Assembly (NCBI GenBank): GCA_944367565.1 | Contig: CALVWR010000002.1 | Span: 1 to 64,000, forward strand | DNA from: an uncultured Clostridia bacterium | GTDB taxonomy: Bacteria > Bacillota > Clostridia > Christensenellales > Borkfalkiaceae | Length of the DNA: 64,000 nucleotides | Direction of reading: 5' to 3' | Part shown: positions 48,965 through 57,237 of the stretch, in pieces | Position numbering within the stretch: the stretch's first letter is position 1 | Layout: each line of letters begins with the position of its first letter | Translations under genes and position numbers: made by a program | The notes under the pieces: model-generated | Seen by the model: only the letters and a program-made list of their open reading frames with translations | Databases searched by the model: none | Told to the model about the DNA's origin: nothing

Positions 48965-51136
48965 ATGATCAGGCTCATACGGAACGGCTGCGTTTACAGC
49001 GGCGGCAATCTGCGCCGCGCGGCGGCGGAAGAGCGGCAGAACCGCAACCGCACAATGGCATATAAAATTCTCACGGCGCACAATACGTCGGACAGCGACG
49101 AAAAACTGAAGATCAGATTTGACGAGATCGCGTCGCACGATATCACCTATGTCGGAATCATACAGACGGCGAAGGCGAGCGGGCTGAAAAAATTCCCCTT
49201 GCCCTATACGCTGACCAACTGTCACAATTCTCTTTGCGCGGTGGGAGGGACGATCAACGAAGACGATCACGTTTTCGGACTTTCCGCGGCGAGAAAGTAC
49301 GGCGGAGCGTTCGTGCCGCCGCACATTGCGGTCATTCATCAGTATATGCGCGAAAAGCGCGCGTTTTGCGGCGGGATGATTCTGGGTTCGGATTCGCACA
49401 CCCGTTACGGTGCGCTGGGAACGCTTGCCGTCGGGGAAGGCGGACCGGAGCTCGTCAAGCAGTTGCTGCAAAAAACATACGATCTGGACATGCCGGAAGT
49501 CGTTGCGGTACAACTGAAAGGCAAACCGAAAAAGGGGGTAGGGCCGCACGACGTGGCGATCGCCCTCGTCAAGGCGGTGTTTGCCGACGGTTTTGTAAAG
49601 AACAAAGTGCTGGAGTTCGTAGGATCGGGAATCGGACGGCTTTCGATGGATTTCCGCAACGGGATCGACGTCATGACCACGGAAACGACCTGTCTTTCTT
49701 CGATCTGGGAAACCGACGGCAAGGTGCGCGATTATTACGCGCTGCACGGCAGGGAAGAGGCGTATCGGGAACTGCATCCCGAAGAGGGGGCGTATTATGA
49801 CGGCGGCGTCGTCATCGATTTAAGCAAAGTCGAACCGATGATCGCGTTGCCGTTTCATCCGAGTAACGCCTATACCATCCGCGAATTCAAGGAAAACGCA
49901 TACGAAATTCTTAAAAAAGTCGAGGAAGAGGGCAATAAACTTCTGAACGGCAAGGGGGAATTTCACCTTACGGACAAGATCAGAGACGGAAAAATTTACG
50001 TCGATCAGGGCGTGATCGCGGGATGCGCGGGGGGGATGTACGAGAACATCGCCGAAGCGGAAGAGATTCTGAAAGGAACGGCTCTGGGCAACGGGGAATT
50101 TTCCCTGAACATTTATCCGTCCAGCCAGCCGGTATACAAGGGACTGACGGATAACGGGTACATCGGCAAACTGATGGAGATGGGCGCGGTTGTCAAGACG
50201 GCGTTCTGCGGTCCGTGTTTCGGCGCGGGGGACGTACCGGCGAACAACGGGTTATCCATCCGTCATACCACGCGCAATTTCGAAAGCCGCGAAGGGAGCA
50301 AGCCGTCGGGCGGACAGCTTGCGGCGGTAGCGCTGATGGACGCGCGGAGCATCGCCGCAACGGCGAAAAACGGCGGGATACTGACGGCGGCAACGGAGAT
50401 CGACTACGACGCGAAGATCAAGAAATATCATTACAGCGATGCGATTTATCAAGCGCGGGTATACGACGGGATATCGTCGCCGCATGAAAACGAGGAACTG
50501 AAGTACGGACCGAACATTGCGGACTGGCCGAAGATGCCGGCGTTGAAAGAAAATCTGCTTTTAAGGGTCGCAAGCGTGCTGACCGATCCCGTCACCACGA
50601 CGGACGAACTGATTCCCAGCGGCGAGACGTCCTCCTACCGTTCCAACCCGATGAAGCTGGCGGAATTTGCGCTTTCGAGGAAGGATCCGGGATACGTGGC
50701 GCGGGCGAAGGCGATCAAGGCGGAAGCATTTCCGGTTGCGGAAGGGATAAGAGAAGAAGATACGACATACGGCAGCGTGGTCTGCGCTATCCGTCCGGGC
50801 GACGGGTCGGCGCGCGAACAGGCGGCTTCGTGTCAGCGCGTTCTGGGCGGTGCGGCGAATTTTGCCGTTTCCTACGCGACGAAACGGTACCGTTCCAACG
50901 TCATCAACTGGGGCATGATTCCCTTCCTCGTCGAAAAGAACGATTTCAAAGTGGGGGAACTCATCTTCATTCCCGACGTACGCGCAAAACTTCTTGCGGG
51001 GGAAACGAAATTTCCGGCAAAAGTGTTGGGAGAGAATGCGCAGGAGATCACGCTTACCGTCTCGCCGCTGACCGACGATGAAAAGAAGATCATCGCCGCG
51101 GGCTGTCTGATCAATTTTTACGCGGAACATCAATAA
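48965..51136 (+). CDS. Aconitase-family hydratase (YbhJ-like)
   Basis: A 723-residue iron-sulfur hydro-lyase of the aconitase superfamily, closest in layout to YbhJ-type hydratases. Cluster cysteines are in [13 protein letters not shown] and [12 protein letters not shown], and active-site motifs are [22 protein letters not shown] and the swivel-domain [34 protein letters not shown]. The true substrate is unknown; citrate or another hydroxy acid is possible. The ATG at 48965 fits the YbhJ-like N-terminus; AGGAAGTAAAGC precedes it. It is monocistronic with its own promoter and terminator. Confidence 0.88.
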   Translation: MIRLIRNGCVYSGGNLRRAAAEERQNRNRTMAYKILTAHNTSDSDEKLKIRFDEIASHDITYVGIIQTAKASGLKKFPLPYTLTNCHNSLCAVGGTINEDDHVFGLSAARKYGGAFVPPHIAVIHQYMREKRAFCGGMILGSDSHTRYGALGTLAVGEGGPELVKQLLQKTYDLDMPEVVAVQLKGKPKKGVGPHDVAIALVKAVFADGFVKNKVLEFVGSGIGRLSMDFRNGIDVMTTETTCLSSIWETDGKVRDYYALHGREEAYRELHPEEGAYYDGGVVIDLSKVEPMIALPFHPSNAYTIREFKENAYEILKKVEEEGNKLLNGKGEFHLTDKIRDGKIYVDQGVIAGCAGGMYENIAEAEEILKGTALGNGEFSLNIYPSSQPVYKGLTDNGYIGKLMEMGAVVKTAFCGPCFGAGDVPANNGLSIRHTTRNFESREGSKPSGGQLAAVALMDARSIAATAKNGGILTAATEIDYDAKIKKYHYSDAIYQARVYDGISSPHENEELKYGPNIADWPKMPALKENLLLRVASVLTDPVTTTDELIPSGETSSYRSNPMKLAEFALSRKDPGYVARAKAIKAEAFPVAEGIREEDTTYGSVVCAIRPGDGSAREQAASCQRVLGGAANFAVSYATKRYRSNVINWGMIPFLVEKNDFKVGELIFIPDVRAKLLAGETKFPAKVLGENAQEITLTVSPLTDDEKKIIAAGCLINFYAEHQ

Positions 51137-51137
51137 G

Positions 51138-51170
51138 AAAACGGCAGGATCGCGGGATCCTGCCGTTTTT
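51138..51170 (+). terminator. Terminator of the hydratase gene
   Basis: AAAACGGCAGGATC/GATCCTGCCGTTTT stem followed by a short T-run. Confidence 0.9.
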
Positions 51171-51213
51171 CATCGGGAAAAGCGCAACGAAACGGGGAGA
51201 AAGAGGATCCGGA

Positions 51214-51243
51214 ATAATATAATCCCGGCTTCCGGCATAAACT
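51214..51243 (+). promoter_or_regulatory. Probable SigE-type promoter of yqfC
   Basis: ATAATATA (51214-51221), 14-bp spacer, CATAAACT (51236-51243). The -10 half agrees with the SigE consensus CATACAMT at seven of eight positions. In Bacillus yqfCD belongs to the SigE regulon. Confidence 0.55.
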
Positions 51244-51270
51244 AAGGAAGAGAAATGCTGGAGGAAGAAG

Positions 51271-51534
51271 ATGGAATTCATTGCGCCGATATTGAAAAAG
51301 ATCGGAATCGAAGCCGCCGCGCCGGCGCCGTACCGCGCGGTGATCGCGGGGAACGGGTACGGATATTTCGAGAACGTGCGGGGGATCAAGCGATATTCTT
51401 CGCAGGAGGTGTGTCTGTTTCTGAAGCGCGGAGAGCTTCGCATCTGCGGAAGCGATCTTACGATCGAGAGATACGGGCAGGGCGATATCGTGCTCGGCGG
51501 GAAGATCACGTTTTTCGAGGCGACGGGGGTATAG
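51271..51534 (+). CDS. yqfC: Sporulation protein YqfC
   Basis: An 87-residue YabP/YqfC family protein. NGYGYFENVRGIKRYSSQEVCLFL, then GELRICGSDLTIERYGQGDIVLGGKI, is the family pattern. Expressed in the mother cell under SigE in Bacillus; role in engulfment-stage development is unclear. GGAGGAAGA lies just before the ATG. The next gene starts 2 bp after its stop. Confidence 0.93.
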   Translation: MEFIAPILKKIGIEAAAPAPYRAVIAGNGYGYFENVRGIKRYSSQEVCLFLKRGELRICGSDLTIERYGQGDIVLGGKITFFEATGV

Positions 51535-51535
51535 C

Positions 51536-52435
51536 GTGAGAAACGATAAGAGGATGGTTTCGGTCTTTCTGGTCAGGGGATACAACCGGGAACGGCTGCT
51601 GAATCTGCTGCACCGTCGCGGCATAACGGTCACGGACGTGAAGGAAAAAGACGAAAGGACGCTGGAGTTTTCCCTTCCGACCGCACAGGAAGAAAATTTT
51701 TTTGCAATTACGGCGGATTTGTGTTATACTGTAAAAAAGAAAGGCGAAAAAGGCATTCTGGCGCCGTTCCGGCGGCTGTGGCGCAGAACGGGGGTGCTGA
51801 TCGGCGCGCTGCTCTTTATCGCCGCGGTATGCGTTGCCGACGGCGCGGTGTTTTCGGTGGACTATTACGGCAACGGAGCGATATACAGTGAACGCGCGCA
51901 GGCGGTGCTGGACGATCTCGGCATCAGACCGTTCGTCTATGTGGACGAGGACGAGCTGGACCGCGCGCAGAGAGAGATCGTGGAAAGAGAAAAGGTCTTT
52001 TCCTTCGCGTCGGTCGAAAAGCGCGGAACGCGGCTGAAAATCAATCTGATCCTGTCGCCGGAAGCGGAAGGGATCGTCGACACGTCGAGGAAGGAATTGC
52101 GCAGTCCCGCGGCGGGACGGGTGGAGAGCGTGACGGTTCTGCGCGGCACGGCGCTGGTTTCGGAAGGAGACCTCGTGAAAGAGGGCGACGTTTTGGTCGC
52201 GGGGTATAACGAGATCAAGGAAACCGTATATGAAACGTACGTCCTGGCGAGCGTGAACCTGATCGCGGAAGAGACGTACGAATACAGGGGAAAAGCGGGA
52301 GAAGAGAGTGCGGCGCTGGCGTTTGCGGAAGCGCAGACGGCGTATGAGATCGTCCGGGAAGAAGTTTTTGCGCGGCAGGACGGAGACGAAACGGCGTATA
52401 CCGTGAGCCTGCAATTAAGGATTAAAGTAAAATAA
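51536..52435 (+). CDS. yqfD: Sporulation protein YqfD
   Basis: A 299-residue YqfD membrane protein. It has one membrane segment (TGVLIGALLFIAAVCVADGAVF, about 88-105) and a long outside part with the conserved GVRPGA-like region reduced to LGIRPFVY and SPAAGRVESVTVLRGTALVSEGDLVKEGDVLVAG. Bacillus YqfD is about 398 residues, so this one is shorter at its C-terminus. GTG start 2 bp after yqfC; the pair is co-translated. Confidence 0.9.
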   Translation: MRNDKRMVSVFLVRGYNRERLLNLLHRRGITVTDVKEKDERTLEFSLPTAQEENFFAITADLCYTVKKKGEKGILAPFRRLWRRTGVLIGALLFIAAVCVADGAVFSVDYYGNGAIYSERAQAVLDDLGIRPFVYVDEDELDRAQREIVEREKVFSFASVEKRGTRLKINLILSPEAEGIVDTSRKELRSPAAGRVESVTVLRGTALVSEGDLVKEGDVLVAGYNEIKETVYETYVLASVNLIAEETYEYRGKAGEESAALAFAEAQTAYEIVREEVFARQDGDETAYTVSLQLRIKVK

Positions 52436-52446
52436 GAGGTAAACGA

Positions 52447-53409
52447 TTGGATAAAGTCAAGATCAGTGTGGATTGCGGCGGTCTGGATCTTTTGCAGAAG
52501 GTGATGGGCGTGTTCGACGAGAACATGAACGTGCTTGCGGGAGAGCTGGGGATCGCGTTCGGGGTTTCGGGAACGGCGGTGGAATTCAGCGGCGAATTGC
52601 AGAACGTGACGGTCGCGGCGGAAGTGAGCAAGAAACTGCTGGAAATCGCGAAGGCGGGAGAGCCCATCGACAAGAGCCGTCTGATTTACTGTATCGAACT
52701 GGTACGGGAAGGCGCGGCGGACGATATTGCGGGGATCATGAGCGGCGTCATTGCGGTGACGTCCAAAGGAAAGCCCGTGAAGTGCAAGACGGTGGGGCAG
52801 AAGCGGTACGCGGAAGCCATCAAGAAAAACACCGTGGTCTTCGGAATCGGGCCTGCGGGAACGGGGAAAACGTATCTTGCGGTTGCGCTGGCGGTGGCGG
52901 CGTACAAGAGCAAAACGGCGGAAAAGATTATTTTAACGCGTCCCGCGGTGGAAGCGGGGGAAAAGCTCGGTTTTCTGCCGGGAGATTTACAAAACAAGGT
53001 CGATCCGTATCTGAGACCGCTTTACGACGCGTTGCAGGAAATGTTCGGGCTGGACAACTATGCCAAGCTGATGGAACGCGGGGTCATCGAGATTGCGCCT
53101 TTGGCGTATATGCGCGGAAGAACGCTGAACAATGCGTTCATCATTCTGGACGAGGCGCAGAACACCACGAAAGAGCAGATGAAGATGTTCTTGACAAGAT
53201 TGGGAGAAAATAGTAAAATGGTAATTACGGGGGACGTGACGCAGATCGATCTTCCCGAAGGGAAAAAATCGGGACTGAAGCACGCGTCGGAGATTCTGAA
53301 AGGAATCGAAGGGATCAGCGTCGTTACGCTCACCGCGAGAGACGTCGTGCGGCATCCGTTGGTAAGCGCCATCGTCGCCGCGTACGAAAAAAAAGAGAAA
53401 AACGGTTAA
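52447..53409 (+). CDS. phoH: PhoH-like ATPase
   Basis: A 320-residue PhoH protein, a helicase-like P-loop ATPase linked to RNA metabolism. Walker A is GPAGTGKTYLA (about 136-146), Walker B FIILDEAQNTT (about 232-242), with VITGDVTQIDLP after it. The start is TTG behind AAGAGGTAAACGA. In Firmicutes it lies between yqfD and pgpH-ybeY, as here. Confidence 0.95.
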   Translation: MDKVKISVDCGGLDLLQKVMGVFDENMNVLAGELGIAFGVSGTAVEFSGELQNVTVAAEVSKKLLEIAKAGEPIDKSRLIYCIELVREGAADDIAGIMSGVIAVTSKGKPVKCKTVGQKRYAEAIKKNTVVFGIGPAGTGKTYLAVALAVAAYKSKTAEKIILTRPAVEAGEKLGFLPGDLQNKVDPYLRPLYDALQEMFGLDNYAKLMERGVIEIAPLAYMRGRTLNNAFIILDEAQNTTKEQMKMFLTRLGENSKMVITGDVTQIDLPEGKKSGLKHASEILKGIEGISVVTLTARDVVRHPLVSAIVAAYEKKEKNG

Positions 53410-53421
53410 AGAAGAAATCGC

Positions 53422-54924
53422 ATGAAAAAGGAAAAGCTGAAAAAATACCGGCGGTGGACCAAAGCGCAGATCGCGCGGTTCATCACGGTTTTTATTCTGA
53501 ACGTGCTGCTGATGGGCGGGATTCTGGTCGGGTCGATCTTTCTCAACGGGATCGGCTTCAACGCGGTAGAACCCGACTTCGTGGAATATTTCACGACGAT
53601 GAGCGGACAGTTCATCTATCTGATGATCATTCTCGTACTGATCATGGCGGTTACGTTTGTCTATCTGATCTTTGAAAACCGCGAGAAGATCGGTACGGTA
53701 AAGGATGTGGAGATGATCTTTCTGATCATCGAACTCACATTGCTTTGTAACTATTTTGCGGGGAGATATATCAATATTTATTTCCGTCCGCTGGCGCTCG
53801 GCGGGTTGCTTACGCTGCTTCTCGTCAACCGCCGTTCGGCGGTGTTCGTCGCCATCGTGACGGCGCTTCTGACCTTTCTGATGGATGTGTTCACCAACGC
53901 GAATTACGCGGCAACGGTATCCGCGAACGCGCAGTATTCGTCGCTCGTGATCGGATTTTCCACCGGGATCATCTCGGTATATCTGATCGACGGCATCGGC
54001 GCGCGGATCAAGGTGTTCGGCCGCGGGGTGACGACCTGCCTGCCGGTACTGATCTGTCTTGTTCTGCTCGAACAGACCAACCTTCTTTCCCATTGGGAGA
54101 GGATTGTGGCGGGGGCGAGTTCCGGGATTCTGTCGGTGGTGCTGTTCATGGCGATCCTGCCTTTATTCGAATGGCTGTTCAAGAAGCTCACGAACTACCG
54201 GCTTGCGGAACTGACCGAGCACAGCGCGCCGCTCATTCGCCGTATGATCGAAGAGGCGCCGGGAACGTTCAATCATTCCATCGTCGTATCGAACCTTGCG
54301 GAATCGTGCGCGACGGCGATCGGAGAAAACGCGCTGCTGGCGCGTTGCGCGGCATACTATCACGATATGGGAAAACTCCGTCAGCCGGAATTTTTCAAGG
54401 AAAACCAGCAGGATTCGCGCAATCCGCACAACGACATCACGCCGGAACTTTCCGCGAACATCGTGCGTGCGCACGCCAAGGACGGATATGAGATCGTCAA
54501 GCGGTACGGGTTACCGCTGGAAATCGCGGATATGTGTCTGCAGCATCACGGAACGATGCCGATGATGTATTTTTACGCCAAGGCGAAGCAGTTCAAGGAC
54601 GGCGGCGACGTCGACGTGGAGAAATATTGCTATACGGGACCTAAGCCGCAGACGAAAATTGCGGCAATCCTGATGATCGCCGACGCGGGAGAAGCGGCGG
54701 TACGGTCGCTGAAAGACCGTTCCCGTGAGAAGGTGGACGCGCTCATCGAGAAACTCATCAACGAGAGGATGCAGCTGAGGCAGTTCGAGGATTGCGACAT
54801 CACGATGAAAGAACTTACCATTATCCGCAACACCATTACCAACAATCTGACGGGGGTATATCACAGCAGAATCGAATACCCGAAAGTCAATCTGGAAGAA
54901 ATCAAAACGGAAGAATCGGAATAA
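53422..54924 (+). CDS. pgpH: HD-domain membrane phosphodiesterase (PgpH/YqfF-like), short form
   Basis: A 500-residue 7TM-HD protein. One N-terminal anchor, then about seven membrane helices (about 75-250), and a cytoplasmic HD domain: NHSIVV (about 283), YHDMGKL (about 312) and later HH and D residues. PgpH enzymes degrade the second messenger c-di-AMP. Typical members are about 700 residues, with a large extracellular domain between the first helix and the 7TM block; here that domain is missing, so the protein probably lost its outside sensor. ATG starts 12 bp after phoH. Confidence 0.9.
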   Translation: MKKEKLKKYRRWTKAQIARFITVFILNVLLMGGILVGSIFLNGIGFNAVEPDFVEYFTTMSGQFIYLMIILVLIMAVTFVYLIFENREKIGTVKDVEMIFLIIELTLLCNYFAGRYINIYFRPLALGGLLTLLLVNRRSAVFVAIVTALLTFLMDVFTNANYAATVSANAQYSSLVIGFSTGIISVYLIDGIGARIKVFGRGVTTCLPVLICLVLLEQTNLLSHWERIVAGASSGILSVVLFMAILPLFEWLFKKLTNYRLAELTEHSAPLIRRMIEEAPGTFNHSIVVSNLAESCATAIGENALLARCAAYYHDMGKLRQPEFFKENQQDSRNPHNDITPELSANIVRAHAKDGYEIVKRYGLPLEIADMCLQHHGTMPMMYFYAKAKQFKDGGDVDVEKYCYTGPKPQTKIAAILMIADAGEAAVRSLKDRSREKVDALIEKLINERMQLRQFEDCDITMKELTIIRNTITNNLTGVYHSRIEYPKVNLEEIKTEESE

Positions 54925-54925
54925 C

Positions 54926-55399
54926 ATGGGAAAACTTGTGATAGAATGTCTGAGCCGGAACGTGAATTACCGCCGGCTTGCGCGGGAAGTATATAAGATT
55001 CTGGGGCAGAGAGAAAAACTCCGCGCGGAACTCGTTTTTTTAAACGAGGACGAGATGATGCGGCTCAATTCCATGGCGCGTCACGTGGACAAGGTTACCG
55101 ACGTATTGAGTTTTCCTTCGCTCGACGGGATCCGCGGCAGAGTGGTCACGGCGGAAGAATTTCCCTATGAAACGGAGGGCAATTACGTCTATCTGGGGTC
55201 GATCGCCGTTTGCGGGAAGCGGGCGGCGGAACAGGCGTCGGAATACGGGCACTCGACGGAGCGGGAAACGGCATATCTCGTATTGCACGGACTTTTGCAT
55301 CTGTTCGGATACGATCACATAACGGACGAAGACAAGGCGGAAATGCGCGCCCTGGAAAAGGCGGTCATCCGCAAACTGTATCCGGAGGAAACGAAATGA
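54926..55399 (+). CDS. ybeY: Endoribonuclease YbeY
   Basis: A 157-residue zinc metalloprotein acting in 16S rRNA 3' maturation and ribosome quality control. The metal motif is LVLHGLLHLFGYDH (H-x3-H-x5-H, about 119-132). The N-terminal part has DVLSFP, as in the family. ATG begins 1 bp after the pgpH stop, and the stop overlaps era as ATGA. Confidence 0.96.
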   Translation: MGKLVIECLSRNVNYRRLAREVYKILGQREKLRAELVFLNEDEMMRLNSMARHVDKVTDVLSFPSLDGIRGRVVTAEEFPYETEGNYVYLGSIAVCGKRAAEQASEYGHSTERETAYLVLHGLLHLFGYDHITDEDKAEMRALEKAVIRKLYPEETK

Positions 55400-56274
55400 A
55401 AGCGGGAACGGTAGCGGTGATCGGGCGTGCGAACGCGGGGAAATCCACGTTGGTGAACGTGCTCGTGGGGGAAAAGGTGAGCATCGTGTCTCCCAAGCCG
55501 CAGACGACGCGGGACAGGATCCTGGGAGTGCTGACGGAGGAAAACTATCAGATCGTATTCGAGGATACGCCGGGGATCTACAAAGCGGATAACGTGCTGA
55601 ACGGCGTCATGCAAAAGACGGCGGAACGCACGGCGAAGGAAGTGGACGCGGTGCTTTTGGTCATCGACGCGCACGAGGGGTTAAAGGAATCGGACAAAGC
55701 CATTGCGGCGCGGTACTGTAAAGGCGGCGTACCGCTGGCGATCGCGCTGAGCAAGATCGATATTTCCACGGAAGAAACGCTGATTGCCGCCATACGCGAT
55801 CTCGGCGGGTTGGAGGCGGAGATCGTTCCGGTATCCGCGCGGAAAGGCACCAATCTGAAAGAACTCGTCAAGGTGCTCGTTTCTTTTCTGCCGGAAGGCG
55901 AGCCGCTTTTTCACGACGTCGTTTCCGATAAGAGCGAACGGTTCATGCTCGGCGAGATCGTGCGGGAAAAGATTCTCTTAAAATTCGATCAGGAAGTTCC
56001 GCACGGCGTGGCGGTGATTATCCATACCTTCAAGGATAAAGGGAACGTCGTGGAAGTGGGGGCGGATATCGTCTGCGAAAAGCCGAATCATAAGTCGATT
56101 CTGATCGGGAAACAGGGTTCGGCGCTCAAGGAAGCGAGTTCGCTCGCCCGTGCCGACATGGAAAAATTTCTCGGGAAAAAGGTGTTTCTGACCACATATG
56201 TACGCGTCAAGGAAGACTGGAGAAACCGTCCGGGGCTCATACGGGAATACGGGTACGGAGAAAATGAAGATTAG
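55396..56274 (+). CDS. era: GTPase Era
   Basis: A 292-residue Era, a ribosome-assembly GTPase that binds the 3' end of 16S rRNA. G1 is GRANAGKST (about 10-18), G3 EDTPGI, G4 SKID (in place of the more usual NKID). The C-terminal KH domain has ILIGKQGSALKEASSLARADMEKFLGKKVFL. Upstream dgkA and cdd, common in this operon elsewhere, are absent. Start in ATGA overlap with ybeY. Confidence 0.97.
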   Translation: MKAGTVAVIGRANAGKSTLVNVLVGEKVSIVSPKPQTTRDRILGVLTEENYQIVFEDTPGIYKADNVLNGVMQKTAERTAKEVDAVLLVIDAHEGLKESDKAIAARYCKGGVPLAIALSKIDISTEETLIAAIRDLGGLEAEIVPVSARKGTNLKELVKVLVSFLPEGEPLFHDVVSDKSERFMLGEIVREKILLKFDQEVPHGVAVIIHTFKDKGNVVEVGADIVCEKPNHKSILIGKQGSALKEASSLARADMEKFLGKKVFLTTYVRVKEDWRNRPGLIREYGYGENED

Positions 56275-56319
56275 GGAATAAAAATTTTTCTTTGCGCATA
56301 CTAAGGGAAAAGGAGCGCG

Positions 56320-56436
56320 ATGAAAAAAGACGGATTCGATTTTGATAATCCCGCCGATTCGGCGTGGGCATTGTTTGAGAGTACGGGAAAGATTTCCTAT
56401 TACATGCTGTACAAGAAACTGACGGAAAAAAAATAA
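56320..56436 (+). CDS. yqzL: YqzL-like small protein
   Basis: A 38-residue protein, MKKDGFDFDNPADSAWALFE then STGKISYYMLYKKLTEKK. The W-x-hydrophobic-F...TG-I-x2-Y-hydrophobic-LYK pattern and the position between era and recO match YqzL of Firmicutes. AGGAGCGCG precedes the ATG. Function unknown. It is too short for most ORF callers. Confidence 0.85.
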   Translation: MKKDGFDFDNPADSAWALFESTGKISYYMLYKKLTEKK

Positions 56437-56445
56437 CGGGGTTTT

Positions 56446-57192
56446 ATGCTGAAATTCAATGCACTGATGATTAAAAGCGTCGATTATGCCGACAACGACA
56501 AAATACTGACGTTATTTTCCTTGGAACAGGGGGTAATTTCGGCAAAAATCCGCGGGGTAAAAAAGGCCGGAGCAAAGTTGAAATTTGCTGCCGAGCCTTT
56601 TTGTTTTGCAGAATATATGTTGACGGAAGGGCGGCTGAAGAGCGTTGCGAACGCATCGCTGATCGACAGTTTTTATCCTTTGCGGGAAGATCTTTTTCGT
56701 TATTATGCGGCGGGAACCGTGGCGGAATTTATCCGGAAATTCTGTCCGGAAAACGTAGTGCACGCCGCGCTTTTTCTTAAGACGGTCAGGGTATTGAAAG
56801 ATTTCGCGTACACCGCCGTGCCGGCATATGCCGCGCTTTTACATTATCTTGCGGCGGCGACGAAGGAGGTCGGATATTCGTTGCGTTTCGGGGGGTGCGC
56901 CTGTTGCGGAGCGACGCCTTCCCGTCCGTTTTTCGATTTTACGGAAGGCAATGTCTGCTGTGAATCCTGCCGGAAGGAAGGCTCGGCGGAAATGAGCAGA
57001 GGTACATACGAACTTTTTCAAGCGCTTTCGGAGACGGAAGAGTTGACGGAAGAGGCATTTTCAAGCTATAATATCGATCGGGTCTATTATGAGAAGGGCT
57101 TGCGGCTGATCGGACGGTATCTCAGAACGGTGGCGGAGCCGCTCGATTCGTTGACGCAGCTGCTCGGTTTGTACGGGGCCGCAGATAAATGA
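56446..57192 (+). CDS. recO: DNA repair protein RecO
   Basis: A 248-residue RecO, which with RecR loads RecA onto SSB-coated DNA. The N-terminal OB fold reads NALMIKSVDYADNDKILTLFS; a zinc site is formed by CACCGA and CCESC (about 145-172). ATG 9 bp after yqzL. Its stop precedes ppdK by 45 bp. Confidence 0.94.
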   Translation: MLKFNALMIKSVDYADNDKILTLFSLEQGVISAKIRGVKKAGAKLKFAAEPFCFAEYMLTEGRLKSVANASLIDSFYPLREDLFRYYAAGTVAEFIRKFCPENVVHAALFLKTVRVLKDFAYTAVPAYAALLHYLAAATKEVGYSLRFGGCACCGATPSRPFFDFTEGNVCCESCRKEGSAEMSRGTYELFQALSETEELTEEAFSSYNIDRVYYEKGLRLIGRYLRTVAEPLDSLTQLLGLYGAADK

Positions 57193-57237
57193 CCGGGTAC
57201 ATCCGGATATTTATAAATTATCTTTCAGGAGGTTTGA

